From Ignelater luminosus (taxonomy: Eukaryota; Arthropoda; Insecta; Coleoptera; Elateridae): 64,000 nucleotides of DNA. The notes below the pieces were generated by a model, which worked only from the letters and a program-made list of their open reading frames with translations, made no database searches and was not told the DNA's origin. Both the position numbers and the translations under genes were made by a program. Location: the NCBI GenBank assembly GCA_011009095.1, contig VTPC01090584.1, forward strand, positions 112,156-176,155, read 5' to 3'. This document shows, piece by piece, positions 47,276-59,739 of the stretch; the first letter of the stretch is position 1; every line of letters begins with the position of its first letter.

Positions 47276-48311
47276 AAAAGCTATAACACGTGGAAAATTC
47301 CTGTTACAATAAATTTATTTATATACTCAAACTATTACGTTTGGCCGCTCATTTGCCCGGCTAGGGGGTGGCTTCTGAGAAAGAAAGTCAAACTTATACA
47401 ATACTTTAAATTAGCTGCTTTTATTACAACAATAAGTTACCAAAAAAAAAAAGAGATAATTACTGGAGGAAAGCACAGGCAAGGTTCGGGAAAATTTACA
47501 TTAATTATATAAATATAAAAATTATACAAAATAAAACGATATTAGATAGCAAGCGTAATGATAATTCAAAAATGTATGCTACAGGTGTAAACCGTTGGTG
47601 GCGATTAGCTAATCTAAACCGTACAATTTCTCAACAATAATTATAAATAAGCGAGGCTTAAATGTAAAGAAATTGATCATTTAAATATTATTAATGATTT
47701 TCAAATTGTTTAACTTACGTAGGTAACTATAAATTATCAAAGTAGAAGGGAAAGGAGAATTAAAAAGGAAAAAAAGGAAACAATAAGACAGAACTAAAAA
47801 CTGAAGGAATAAAATTAAAGAAAGTAAATAATAATTAATAATTTCACCCCAGCAGTATTTGTGGATGCCTCGATGGTCTGTAGTGTGCCTTCCGGTGAAT
47901 TGAAATTAAAGGTGACGTTAGATTAAAACCCAAGATCTGAATTTAAAGCTAAAGATGTAAAACCAAGGTTAAAGATGTAAATTTAAAGTTGAAATTAAAG
48001 TTTAAACTAAAGCCCTGAAACAAAGAATGATCCTATAGCCGGTCCTATGATGAAGAGAAAAAAAATTCCTAATCTTACCAAGATGTAGGTGGGCTTTATG
48101 TCCAGTTCGACGAGTTCGAGGGAGCCCCGGCGGAAAGTTCGACACAAACCTTCCTGAGAAAAGAGAACATCTTGGAAGATGGTGTTTGATAAAATTAGCA
48201 AGCACATGCTTGAGAAACGGCAGACTGAAATCCCGGACATTCAGGACACAAAGAAAAAAGACCAAAAAGCAAGGTAAAACCCTCAATTTCACCCTCGCAG
48301 TAAAAAAATCC

Positions 48312-48315
<4 letters not shown>
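47276..48315. other. No recognised gene
   Basis: Minus-strand ORFs at 48002-48358 overlap each other and end in the TC repeat. 48050-48240 is richer in GC than its neighbourhood, but no family is recognised. Confidence 0.4.

Positions 48316-48343
<28 letters not shown>
48316..48343. repeat. TC dinucleotide microsatellite
   Basis: Fourteen TC units (28 bp). Confidence 0.95.
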
Positions 48344-48347
<4 letters not shown>

Positions 48348-49587
48348 GTACATACCAAATATTTAACATGAATTTTAATATTTAATTAAATTTTTGATAA
48401 ATATACAAGGAGATTTCAAAGAAACGTAACAAAGCAAACAAACAACACTATAGAAATAAGACCCAAAAACAACAAACCCAGAAATAGTGATGAGTCCAGG
48501 AACTTTAGATTCTTATCCGAAAAAAATTTGAAACAAGCTTAAATTTTGTATGGACCCTCTGCTGGGAGTTCCGATCAACATATGGAAAGTTACCAAATAA
48601 AAAGAAAAAATTCAAATAAAGAGTCTGCAGTAATGCAAGTCGGACCCTAGAAACCTGTTAACAGCTAACCAGATCGATTTTCAACGGAGCTGAAGGCTAA
48701 GGCAGAGGTAGAATAACTGGTGAGGATGAAACCAAGACATGTTCTGCCACTTGACGTTTTTTCTCTAGGTAATTGTTGTTTTAAGAGATATCTGTGTAAT
48801 CCTTGTGGTGGTGGATGAAGAATTATTTTGAAATGGACTTTATATGTTTTGTATGGTGCTTCTCTTAAAAGCAGAGATGTAGTGACAATGAGTAGAAGGA
48901 AAATTACTGTTATTGCAGCTAGAATTGCTCGTAAATATAATTTAAAAGATTTCTCAGTAGATTTTAGAGCCTCTTTGTACAACGTCTCTAAAGGTAATCA
49001 CTGTAGATAAAAATGGAAGACTAGCAAAAACTTCCTACTCTTCTACAGAATCAGCGCTGCCAAGATATTGACATTCTATTTATAAAATACACTCTCTAGT
49101 CTTTATCGAAGAACTACGTTCTCATTTCATATTACGTGAAAATGATTAGGAAGAACGAGCAGAAGGCAAGATTTAGATTATTATTGACTTACTTGCAGCT
49201 CAGTGTCACAAGGTCTGTCTTACTTATTTCTCCTGTGGGCTTGGTGTGAAGCATAGAAAATCCACCACATGTTGCAAAAAGAAGATTCTTTTCAGAAATG
49301 TTTTAAGATATCAATATTCTTTGAATGAACTTTTAGACCGCATGTCTAAAAAGCAAGTTGAAAGAACACTTTGACAATAATGTGGTTATATTAGAACTGC
49401 CCCAATAGTATATCATCGTGTGCTGTCAGATAATTATTTACAAGAAATAGCATGAGCAGTTGAAAATCAATTGGGAGTGAAGAAAATATTCCAGATTCCT
49501 TGCAAGCGCTTTTCAAATCGAAATACAATTCCCAAACGCTGAGAGATAAAGATAATCGATTTCTGTGGCGCTCATATTAGCTTGTGA
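48344..49587. other. No recognised gene up to second gap
   Basis: Scattered coding-like text near 49380-49560 (for example VENQLGVKKIFQIPCKR) is broken and unrecognised. Confidence 0.4.
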
Positions 49588-50064
49588 NNNNNNNNNNNNN
49601 NNNNNNNNNNNNNNNNNNNNNNNNNNNNNNNNNNNNNNNNNNNNNNNNNNNNNNNNNNNNNNNNNNNNNNNNNNNNNNNNNNNNNNNNNNNNNNNNNNNN
49701 NNNNNNNNNNNNNNNNNNNNNNNNNNNNNNNNNNNNNNNNNNNNNNNNNNNNNNNNNNNNNNNNNNNNNNNNNNNNNNNNNNNNNNNNNNNNNNNNNNNN
49801 NNNNNNNNNNNNNNNNNNNNNNNNNNNNNNNNNNNNNNNNNNNNNNNNNNNNNNNNNNNNNNNNNNNNNNNNNNNNNNNNNNNNNNNNNNNNNNNNNNNN
49901 NNNNNNNNNNNNNNNNNNNNNNNNNNNNNNNNNNNNNNNNNNNNNNNNNNNNNNNNNNNNNNNNNNNNNNNNNNNNNNNNNNNNNNNNNNNNNNNNNNNN
50001 NNNNNNNNNNNNNNNNNNNNNNNNNNNNNNNNNNNNNNNNNNNNNNNNNNNNNNNNNNNNNNNN
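49588..50064. other. Assembly gap (477 N)
   Basis: A run of N; ORFs drawn across it are artefacts. Confidence 0.99.
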
Positions 50065-52434
50065 ATTCTAAAAGTTTCTTCACCGCCTCTGTTTCCAATA
50101 TAGTTAATGCCAATTAGTAAAGTTGTCTTAGTAGGAAATTTATAACTCCTTGCCACTGTTACTAAACATTAGTGAAATATCCATCTTCAACAAAGGTAAA
50201 GTTCAACTAACTTTGCCTGTAACCATGCGCCTTCCTTCAACTCTATTATTAACCTTCTAATAGAAACAGCAAGAAATTCGAAAATTAATTTTAAAACTTA
50301 CTAAACTAACACGAACTTCTACTGCAATAAAACTGCGAGACCAACCGGTGCCCGTGGTTTCCTGAAACTGAAAAAAAACAAGCTTTTGCTATTTAGTTGG
50401 CATTGAGAACGTAGAGAATGAGTGGGTGGCTAGTTTCTTTTATTTATTCATTTTTTTTTCTATTACGATTTTTTTCCTAAAAATAAAGGCTCTTATTTTC
50501 TTTGCTGTTCTAATTTTATTGGAGTACATTTTTTGCCGTACACACTTTTTTTATGGTTCAACGAGTAATATTTTTACTTATATTGCTGTTTAGCTTGAAA
50601 CTTCATATCTAAAATATTATTAATATGCTGCCTTTTTTTCTTTAAAAATATTATTTTTTGTTTTTCTGTGAAATCTTTTCTTTAAGTTATTTTCTAGAAA
50701 GATTAAATTTTTTGTTGAATGTCGAGAAAAAGTAATATGCATATGGAGATAGATACTGATTTATAAACTCAATTTGAAAAATGATTTAATACATTGTCCG
50801 TCTTTACATCTTTAAAGATTTATCACAACATATGTAGTTAATTTTTTATGATTGCTACCAACTTAATAAAAACCATCAAACTTGAGTTTTGAAATATAAA
50901 CTAGGATTTTCTCTCTTGGGTTTATTTTCAATATTTTATTTCTCTTTTCCTTCAAGTTTTTAAAAAGAAGACCTTTTTATTTATTTATTATTTATAGTTT
51001 GTAGGAGTCTTTTCTTGATCATTTTTTGCAGAAGATTAATTTGTATCTAAGCTGGAAAAATCAGCACACCGTATAACAGAGAAAAAATGTAAAAAAGGTT
51101 GGAATTGTTTGTGAAATCGGGGACATTGTGATAACCCCAAAACTCATAATTTCAAGACCTTTAAGTTTTAAAGCCTAAACTGTAACAAGAATTTCAATAT
51201 TCAAATGAATACCCTTAGAAGAGGGTCGTATGCTTCCTAAAACATTAAAAAAATAGAAGTGTTGAGCACAATTGATGTAGCTCACCCTTGGGATTCTACT
51301 AGACCAATTACTCTCCTGCGCGGCGTTGCAACGTCTTAAGACTGTAAAGAAGGGACCTTTATTAATCTTTAGACAGGGATAAAATATTGTGCAGGGAGAT
51401 GATACTTAATTTACTTATGGAATATTTTTCAACACTAACCTCAAACATATGTCGAATAGGAAATTCCGAGAAGTTCAAATGTAAGTTTCTCGTTCACGCC
51501 TTCTAGCAGAGAGATTACTTCACTTTCTAAAACTTAAACATAAACGATGGTATAGAAGTTCAAATAGCTGTGTTTGCATAGAAAATTATCTCTAACTTTT
51601 GTAGAATCAATATTTGAATTCTTGTACAACAGTTTACGGTGATGGAACACGAATCGGATTTTATTAGGTAATAATATACTGGTGATGTGTTGTATTAGAA
51701 AAGTTTTACTAATGAACTACACCTTTTTAAAAAAGCAACAATTTTAGAAATTTCATTGGAATTATATTTTTGGATAATATACAACACCAAGAAAAAATAC
51801 TCGAAACCTTCTTGTTTCACAAAACATTGAGATATTAATATTTTTGAATTAGGTGTAGATTTTTTGATAACATCCTGTATATTTCTACAATCTACCATTC
51901 ATGGTTTTTCAATATTTAAAACAAAAGATACTCAGTAGTTACTTATTTATAAAAAAAAGATTTAAATCAGAATTTTCTCAAGTGTATGTTGTTAGCTTTC
52001 TGTATATTTAAAGATGGTTTTGTAGTATTTGAAGCACGACAATTTTCAAAATTTGAAACTGCCACATTAAATTTTAAAAAATACTGTAAACAAACACTTA
52101 GTTTTGTTCTGTATAATCTTTGACTGAAACTTCGACAAAGTTGGGGGATGGTCGGGCGCAGCTCTTTGAGGCTGTATCATAGAATTATGTAGTGGTAGAA
52201 ACTCAGAAAGGAAGCCTTAATAATTGTACAAGAACAGCAACATGCTCGCGACAGTTCAAAGTCTAAGATGCGTAGACCAAACAGCAATTTTGTCCAACGC
52301 TGTACACAACTAAGTCAAACTTTCACTCATGTTCCATAATCAATATAAATTCAGAGGACACCAATGGCGGTGTCACGTCTACAATTAACTCGATAACTAA
52401 GATAGGAATATGAATACTAAATACCCTCACACTA
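50065..52434. other. AT-rich stretch, nothing recognised
   Basis: Strongly T-rich around 50440-51050. No motif-bearing ORF or repeat boundary. Confidence 0.45.
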
Positions 52435-52546
52435 GAATGTTAACTCCAAAGTTTAGGAAATTTGCGTTATAAGAAAATTACGCCCTTTCCTTTCTTTTAT
52501 GACAAACAGTTTAAAATCAAGAAATGCAATAACTCTACTTTGCACA
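52435..52546. repeat. Dispersed repeat, copy A (first half)
   Basis: Resembles 56280-56372 along its length (shared AGAAAATTAC, TTCTTTTAT, CAGTTT and CTACTTT stretches). It stops where a CAGGGCCGG terminus begins; the second half appears at 54012-54190. Confidence 0.55.
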
Positions 52547-52796
52547 GGGCCGGTGCAAGGACGTATAAATGAGCCAAGTTGCCATAGGCGCTGCGGTGAC
52601 TAGACGCTGACGAATAAAACAATTGAAAATACCACATTTACTTAACGTTATCTTTCACGATCAAGACGGTAACTAGTTTGTATTACAACTTTAACTTCAG
52701 ACAGTTTTTGTTCCTGACCTTCAACTCGTGTCGTGGACATGACTGAAATTTATCCCGTCGATGATCTTCCAGCAATTCCTACCGCCATCTCTGACG

Positions 52797-52953
52797 CCGG
52801 CTGCACAAAAAAACAAATCTGTTGTCGCATTTGATTTCGTAATTAGCAGATTTGATTGGTAAAATTTGAAGAATGCGATCATTGGATTGATTGATTCATT
52901 GCCAAATTAAATGTGACAACAGATTTAGGTATTTTTTGTGCAATCGGCCCGGT
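52797..52953. mobile_element. Small MITE-like inverted-repeat element
   Basis: About 157 bp. The left arm (CCGGCTGCACAAAAAAAC, then AAATCTGTTGTCGCATTTGA) pairs with the reverse complement of the right arm (GGCCGATTGCACAAAAAATA, then AAATCTGTTGTCACATTTAA). It has no coding capacity. The GGCCGRTTGCAC end and the size fit a non-autonomous MITE. No clear target duplication is seen. Confidence 0.7.
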
Positions 52954-53239
52954 TGTAAAACATTAGCGCAACTTCTTTTTAGAGAAGTATTGGCCAATTA
53001 TTCTATTCTATCCTTACTAATGCTTTGTGTCAGCAGGTATGCCATTTATACTAAAATTAACTATTACACAACAACAACAATGACAAACACTTTCATTTGT
53101 CCAGTTTTTTGTCACCACCTTTAATATCGAGCTTATACCTCGACTATTCTTCATTCTAAATATATGGGGTCTAGCTACCCTATACGCTTTAGGATTTACG
53201 TTCTTTGACCTAACTATTTTATAAACTCGCCACTTTATT

Positions 53240-53455
53240 CACGACTGTGTCTCCGCCTTGTAGGACTGGTTCTCGTGTCAACTTTCTCGTACTTATAAAT
53301 CTGTTCTGTATGTTTTTCTATGCTGTATTGCAGCTTGTTCTTCTTTGTCCATCTCTGATAAACTTCCCAAACAATTCTCCAATCTTCTCAACCTTCTTCG
53401 CAGAAAAACCTGCCGATGAGATGATCTGGTCATCTGCAAACGCCTGAAAATCTGG
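53240..53455 (-). pseudogene. Possible reverse-transcriptase scrap (FADD)
   Basis: On the minus strand SPDFQAFADDQIISSAGFSA, then KVEKIGELFGKF, contains an FADD box like that of many LINE RTs (about 53440-53425). The flanking residues only loosely fit a palm domain, and no other RT motif is found, so the match may be chance. Confidence 0.3.
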
Positions 53456-54011
53456 AGATTTCTCATCAGCTCTAGTAGCGTTGACTACAACTGTTGCTTA
53501 CTTTTTTGTCTCCCATATTTACAATGTTCACCGCCATCTGTAGGTTTTTGATTGATGTGGTTGCGGCGTTATCAAGATGTGCATCTTTTCTAACGATTTA
53601 TAGTTAAAATAACAGAAACACAATCTCGCTAAAATAGGAAATTAGTTGTAGTAGTGCCCAACTGATAATACTAAGGAGACGTAGAATTATCTAGGTCAAA
53701 AATGGAAGCGTATACGAAAAGAATTTGAGAACCACTGCAGCGAACGCGACGGGCTTGCAGAAGCACCGGTAACCTGTAAAATGGAAACTGAAAAACACGA
53801 AAACCTCAATTTAATTATGAGCGTGTCCCATCAAAGTAATCGTATGTAGAACAGCTGATTTTCATGAGAATATGCTTCAGGTACATCTAGTCAGTTTTCT
53901 TGTATCTTCTTTGCTTGCATGCCCGCATCTATTTGTCACTAATACTAGTTTTCTATATCATCCTGCTTAGCACACAAAGGCGCCTTACAAAATTCTGTCG
54001 GTCCTAATTTT

Positions 54012-54190
54012 ATAAATCACGATTCATACCCAGCTAAACAAAACCTCGTCTCTTGCGTGGATCGCAATAATCAGAATGATGTAGGAACCTACCTTCAACA
54101 CACTAAAGCGCTTCATTCTTACATGTAGCATTCTTATAAAATTGTTAACATTAACGCATTTATTAAACAAATAAAATTTATTAAATAAAC
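54012..54190. repeat. Dispersed repeat, copy A (second half)
   Basis: Similar to 56375-56575: shared GATGTA-GAACCTACCTTCA, CGCTTC and CATTAACG-ATTTAT-AAAC stretches. With 52435-52546 it makes up one copy split by about 1.46 kb. Confidence 0.55.
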
Positions 54191-56279
54191 TTAACAGTTT
54201 GTGGAATTCTCTTTATTTATTTGTTATAGTTTATAGGAGAATCAATTGCCCACTTACTTACATGTTACCTATACCACATCTTATGTTTTATGCTAAAGTC
54301 TATTCACAATACGCGAACATTCTCATAACAATCAAAACTAAAACTTTCGACACTTTGTCAAACACGACACTAAGAAATCCTGAACTCGAATTAGATTTAA
54401 CAGTGATCAATATTAAAACACGACGCTAACTAGCATTGAATTGATAGACCACCTCTCCCTTTATTACCAAATTCGATGTTAACTTTAGAATTTAGCAATC
54501 TGATTGGTGAATTTTAGGTTGATATTAAATTGTACTACTTCTGAATAGTTAGTGACATTTTTAATTTGACAATACAATTAGAAACGCTTTATGCAACTGG
54601 GAGTATAATAATTAACTTCCATATTAAAACCACGAGTACATTCACGACCAGAAAACGCTTTACGATACGTAAAGTAAAACTGACCGAACGACTAGACTCG
54701 ATACAAAAATACAAAGGTGTTATAACTCGATATTCTGCATACCTACTCGTTGGTAGTAACATCACAAACCAAATATATATAGTTTACATATTAAAAGATA
54801 AATGTAACCGGAAACTTTGTAACTGCGTTACTTCATTGTCAGAAATTAATTAAAATGATCAAACTGACACAAAGAGTTTCCACTTTTAGTGTTTGATGCA
54901 AATACTTTTGTAATTAAAAAAAGTATAAGGCAGAAAGAGAAAGAGAAAAACATTGAAGGTAAAACACAATTGCACTTTTAAACTTTTATTTTATTCCATT
55001 TTTTGCATAAAGACCTAGCGAAGAATAAAATACATTGAGACTTAATCACAAAAAGGTCTTAATCAGATATAGTTTGTTCTTCAACTTTAATCTTTAGAAA
55101 GCTGCGAACCCTGCCATTATACTGAAACGTAAAGTGCAGAATTTCAAATAAATATTCCTTCTATAATTAATACAAAGACCATCTCAGAGATTTGCAACTT
55201 TAAGAAATAAGGATAAGATAGAATAAAGAAATTATCAAAAAAAAAGTCTAAGAACTACACTTGTTTTGTCGAATAACTTTATGTTCACGAATTCATTGAG
55301 TGTCAAACTACACAAGTTTTACATACTAGACATTATAAGAAAAGTTGTTGCCGGCATTACTTTTAAGAAAATTTTTATTTAAATTTATATTTAAAACAAT
55401 TATTTTAAGCAAGAAGGATCGTTTGTCAAAATATTTATCTCGGTAAGTGACAACTAAAAGAAAACGCAATGACTGCAACAATCTGTTATGTATGTCACAA
55501 CAACAATAACAAGTAAATTTATTCATAGTTATAAAATAGTTTAATAAATTCGTGCTAGTTCCATACAATATACTTAAAGCATTTACCTACTATTGATTCT
55601 GGATAAAATGGAACAAAAAATAATTTATAGTAAAAGGAAGGTTAGGTCAAAGTAGTTATTGAAGCGCAACTTTAGGTAGGTCTTCCATCAACGTCAGCGG
55701 GGACATTCATTAAATAAGAAGCGACAGCTACTAGTTTATAAAGAGTTAAAATTCCTTCTGAAACTTTACTTATAATTTATTTAAGATTTTATAGAAACTT
55801 TAGTTACAATATGCGAAACAGTGTTTTTCTAACAAAAATCATGAGTTTCGGGATCATTTACTTCTGGTAAGGTATGCCATTTTCATTATTGTTTTTTTAT
55901 ATTACTGTCAGATGTTTAATCGGACAAAATAAATGTATACCCTGAAAACACTAATTGTTATAGAAACACAAAGATTCTCGTTCAACCTTTACTTCATGAA
56001 GCAACACATTTCAATTTTGGCGAAATTTGGCACAACAATAGACAACTTGACGGTTACAATACTAACAGCTGTTATGAAGCACAAGTTGAATTCCAACTCT
56101 GAAGGGTGTTAGTAAAAATCACAAAATTTAAACTTGTACTTCTACTTATCTAAATCGCTCGGTTGTTGAGGATTGCTGAACGTCCAGTAAATATGTAAAA
56201 TTAAAAGAGCGAAACTTAATAAGATATTACATACTTACCTCAAAGTTCCCTCCTAGATAATATTCTACAAAACTGGAAC
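54191..56279. other. AT-rich stretch, nothing recognised
   Basis: A 95-codon plus-strand ORF (54566-54853) opens with TTG and has no motif; I do not call it a gene. Confidence 0.45.
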
Positions 56280-56575
56280 TTTACGACTGTTAATCTTAGT
56301 CAGAGAAAATTACACCTCCTCTTTTCTTTTATAACAAGCAGTTTCAAACCAAAAGATACTATAAATCTACTTTACGGATCATGGTTCATCTCTAGATAAA
56401 TGGCATATCGTTCCGCGTCGATTACAATAGTCGAAGTGATGTATGAACCTACCTTCATCACTCTAGAACGCTTCGCTATTTATCTCTAACATATGAGCTT
56501 TATCATATTCAAAAACAAAACTAAAATTAAATACTGTAGGCATTAACGTATTTATAAAACAACGATTTACGTTTT
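56280..56575. repeat. Dispersed repeat, copy B (uninterrupted)
   Basis: Contains, end to end, the sequences found separately at 52435-52546 and 54012-54190. Type unknown; no coding text and no terminal repeats. Confidence 0.55.
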
Positions 56576-56579
56576 AAAA

Positions 56580-57950
56580 TCACTAACACGGCTAATAAAA
56601 CCAAAAGGAGACTTAATTTCTTTATGAAGAAAAGAATAAATGTAATTAAATACAAGAAATATCATTTTCAGGTTATCAAATAAATCCAAAAGTCCCAAAA
56701 GGTGTATAGTAAATTTCGTGATGTAGCAAACACCTTTTCTAAGCAGACCTTATACTTTAGCTGAGCTTAGGCAAGTCATCTTTAGTCATGTTGAAGGAAC
56801 CGTGAGTTAATCTCACACAGAAGGCACAAACCAAGCTCTCATTAACGAATGAGAAAATGAACTACTACATGGCAATTTCCTGCAAACTTAAGACAAGGCA
56901 ATGTAAATAAGAAATTCTTTGTTCACTTTATTGAAATGAGTCACTTTACTCTAAGACTGAAGGCTTTATTTATGCAATGTAGGAGAAAACGTTACACGGT
57001 AGAACCAGAAATCTTGTGTTACATTCAAATGTTACAGGCGTTTGCAAGAAGGGGAAAACTCCTGAACATGTAGTGAGCAGATGTGGTTGGCTCGCTAACA
57101 GCTTTTATATAATCAATCAGTCAAAATAATACAGCAAAGTTTGGGCTTGAATACAAACTAATTAATGGCTGATACTTTTTATTACAAGCTGTTCTAGAAC
57201 ATACCGAATGCAGATGTCTATAATTAACACAATTAAGTATATTTACTAGACTAGCTCTAGTTTGGAAGCTTTGGGATTAAGTCTGGAGTGAAAGCAATAA
57301 ATAAAAACGCATACATGCAAGTTGATGTAAGAAGTAGATTTATTATTAGCTTCGCTTGTGAAACAATTGAAGAGTATTAAGTACAAAGAAAAACTAAGTG
57401 CCAAAACTGTTAGACTGGGGTATCTTTCGGGCCGTTCTTTTCTGATTATATGAACAAGTCTAGTATAAATTCATTGTAGGATGACGCACAGAATGTTTTA
57501 AACAATTCTGGAAAAAAACATTTTTTGGCACTTATTTTGTTCGTGCCGGACACTATTCAATCTATATACACTTGGCAAAATAAAAGTTCAGTTACAACAA
57601 GCGATCATTAAAATGTCAGTTCCCACTAGACCGTAGAATTTTTTCGTAGGGCGTAGCTCAGACACAAGGCATGCCAACACATAACCTATACAGACTGTCA
57701 ACTTGAGAGATAATTTTATGGAATAAGCTAAAACATGACTCTTCCTCATAGCCTCCTAAGCACTTGTTGCAACTTAGAATCTCATTGGTAGCTTCAATAG
57801 TAATCAACTTCTACTGCACTCTATCGTTGACGGCTACTAATGGAGTGCCGAGGCGCAACACATGTTCAAACATTTTCCGCGTGGCTTTGTTAAAATATGC
57901 ACTCACCGACTAGCATATAAATGGTTTTCAATTTTCAAAGTATCAGATAG
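56580..57950. other. AT-rich stretch, nothing recognised
   Basis: No motif-bearing ORF or repeat. Confidence 0.45.
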
Positions 57951-57958
57951 AACTGACG

Positions 57959-59300
57959 CACAGTGGTCGGAAACCAGACAAAAACGGCCAAAACTATAAA
58001 AAATAATCTATGCGGAATGAAATTTAAATATATTTATATTTACAACTAAACATACGAAACCAAATTTTAACCATTGCTTTGAAAGTGTGTATCTCGCTAA
58101 ATTAAAAAAGCATCAAAATTGTCTACTTTACTCACGAAATAGTATTTAAAACACTATGCAGTATCATAGTTATTGCAATTTTATAGTACGATTTCAATCC
58201 AAATTCAATATTCAAAGTTAGCTGAACAATGTTTAAGTTTTTTTTAGTCATCTTCAAATTTGAAAATGTTATCCCCTGTGGTCCCCTGGGAATTTATGTT
58301 GTAAGAAGAGAAACAACTTTATGTTTTTTAAGGAAGTAAAAATCAGTTGCGGAGACTTGCGGGTTTTTAAGTAATTTTAGAATAAAAAACGACTAACAAA
58401 GAGCATGCACGAGGTGTACCTCGCCAATTTTTTAAAACTTGGTATATAAGTAGTGGGGGTCAAAACATTAGACACATGTTTTTTGCATCGGCCAAGTTCG
58501 ACATTAAGGGAGTGAAAGCCACTCTCAAAAGTCTGGTAAATTTTATTTAAGACTTTATTTAACTCCCAAACGGTAGTAGATATCAAAATAGTTCAAGTGG
58601 CAAAGTTTAATCAGTTTTCATCTCCTATCTTTGTTTTACGTTCACTTTTTTGTTTTCTTGCTGGTTTTTTAAGATTACTTACTATGTGATTTTAAGAGTT
58701 AGGGATATTTTAGTTTTTTGAAATACGCATTCGTTCGACAAAAGCAGATTTTTAAAAATCGATATTATACTATATAATATCACTATGTTGGCAAATCGCC
58801 ATTTACAATCTCGATTATCTCAAAAACTATTTGAGATATCGAAATACCGATTATGTATCTGTAATCAGAAGAAAGGTCTAAGTTGATTTCATATATAACG
58901 TGTCCTGTAAAGTTAACGGCAACATGACAACAGACCAACAGACAGATTATACCGAAAAATCGCAATTTTCGATCTCGATTATCTCAGAAACTATTCGAGA
59001 TATTGAAATACCGATTATGTATCTGTAATTAGGAGAAAATTCTAAGTTGATTTCATATATAACGTGTCCTGTAAAGTTACGGTAACATGGCAACAGACCA
59101 ACAGACAGATGGAATGTAGGAATTCAGATAGGAATTTTTTTAAATCTCGTCGATAAAACAAATAAATAAATAAAATAATTTCCATTTTCTACAGTACTTT
59201 AGATAGCAGAGACGCCAATAACACCTTATATACAAAATATTTAAGCGATTCTAAGAGTTATTTAGTTTTGACCGGTTTTTCGTCATTTCCGACCACTGTG
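57959..59300. mobile_element. Non-autonomous TIR element, about 1.34 kb
   Basis: Ends are inverted repeats of about 40 bp: CACAGTGGTCGGAAA then CGG-CAAAACTA at 57959-57998, and the matching reverse complement at 59261-59300. TGAC occurs just outside both ends (57954-57957 and 59301-59304), with one extra G on the left, so a 4-bp target duplication is likely. CAC termini with 4-bp duplications recall the CACTA/Chapaev group, but the element encodes no recognisable transposase. It contains the 163-bp tandem duplication at 58797-59112. Confidence 0.7.
58797..59112. repeat. Two tandem units of about 163 bp
   Basis: The units share TCTCGATTATCTCA (58809 and 58973), TACCGATTATGTATCTGTAA, TCATATATAACGTGTCCTG and CAGACCAACAGACAGAT (58931 and 59094). 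Each holds a short hairpin around TATCTCA-AACTA-GAGATA. Confidence 0.85.
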
Positions 59301-59590
59301 TGACAGTTAGTTTCCATTCTGGCCGCATAAATCAAGAAAGAATCAATGCTTTTGTTTCCTTACTAAACTTTTACCGAAAATGTTGATTTTGAGTTTTTGT
59401 TCTCAGTGGATCTTAATTCATTCCAGTTCTTGTCAAAGCAGTGATGCCAGAGAATTTTTGCGGTTTTTATTAAACAGTAACCTTCCAAGTTTGATAATTC
59501 GAAATTGGGATTTAGATTCAGTAGGAGCCTAATAATGTTCTTCAATATTTAAAACTCTGCTATATGTATGGTATAAGTAATAAAAATAGT

Positions 59591-59739
59591 CCGGACGTTT
59601 TAGGTCGGAATTCAAAAAGCAACTCCCTCCAACGGAGTAGGCAGGTCATACCGCCGCGCGAACCAAATCACAAGCAATGCTTGCCTTGCCATAGCCGCGT
59701 GTGCGAGACTATTGGGATGCAAAAACCTAAAACGTCCGG
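59591..59739. mobile_element. 149-bp GC-rich inverted-repeat element
   Basis: CCGGACGTTTTAGGT at 59591-59605 and its exact reverse complement at 59725-59739. The interior is much richer in GC than the window and holds smaller hairpins (ACTCC...GGAGT near 59623-59639; CAAGCAATGCTTG near 59672). No ORF of note. It is probably a MITE; no clear target duplication. Confidence 0.65.

Noticed and set aside
48002..48358. 118-codon minus-strand ORF
   Set aside because: Begins in the TC microsatellite (Arg-Glu repeats) and has no recognisable domain.
49565..50156. Four ORFs across the second gap
   Set aside because: Made of N.
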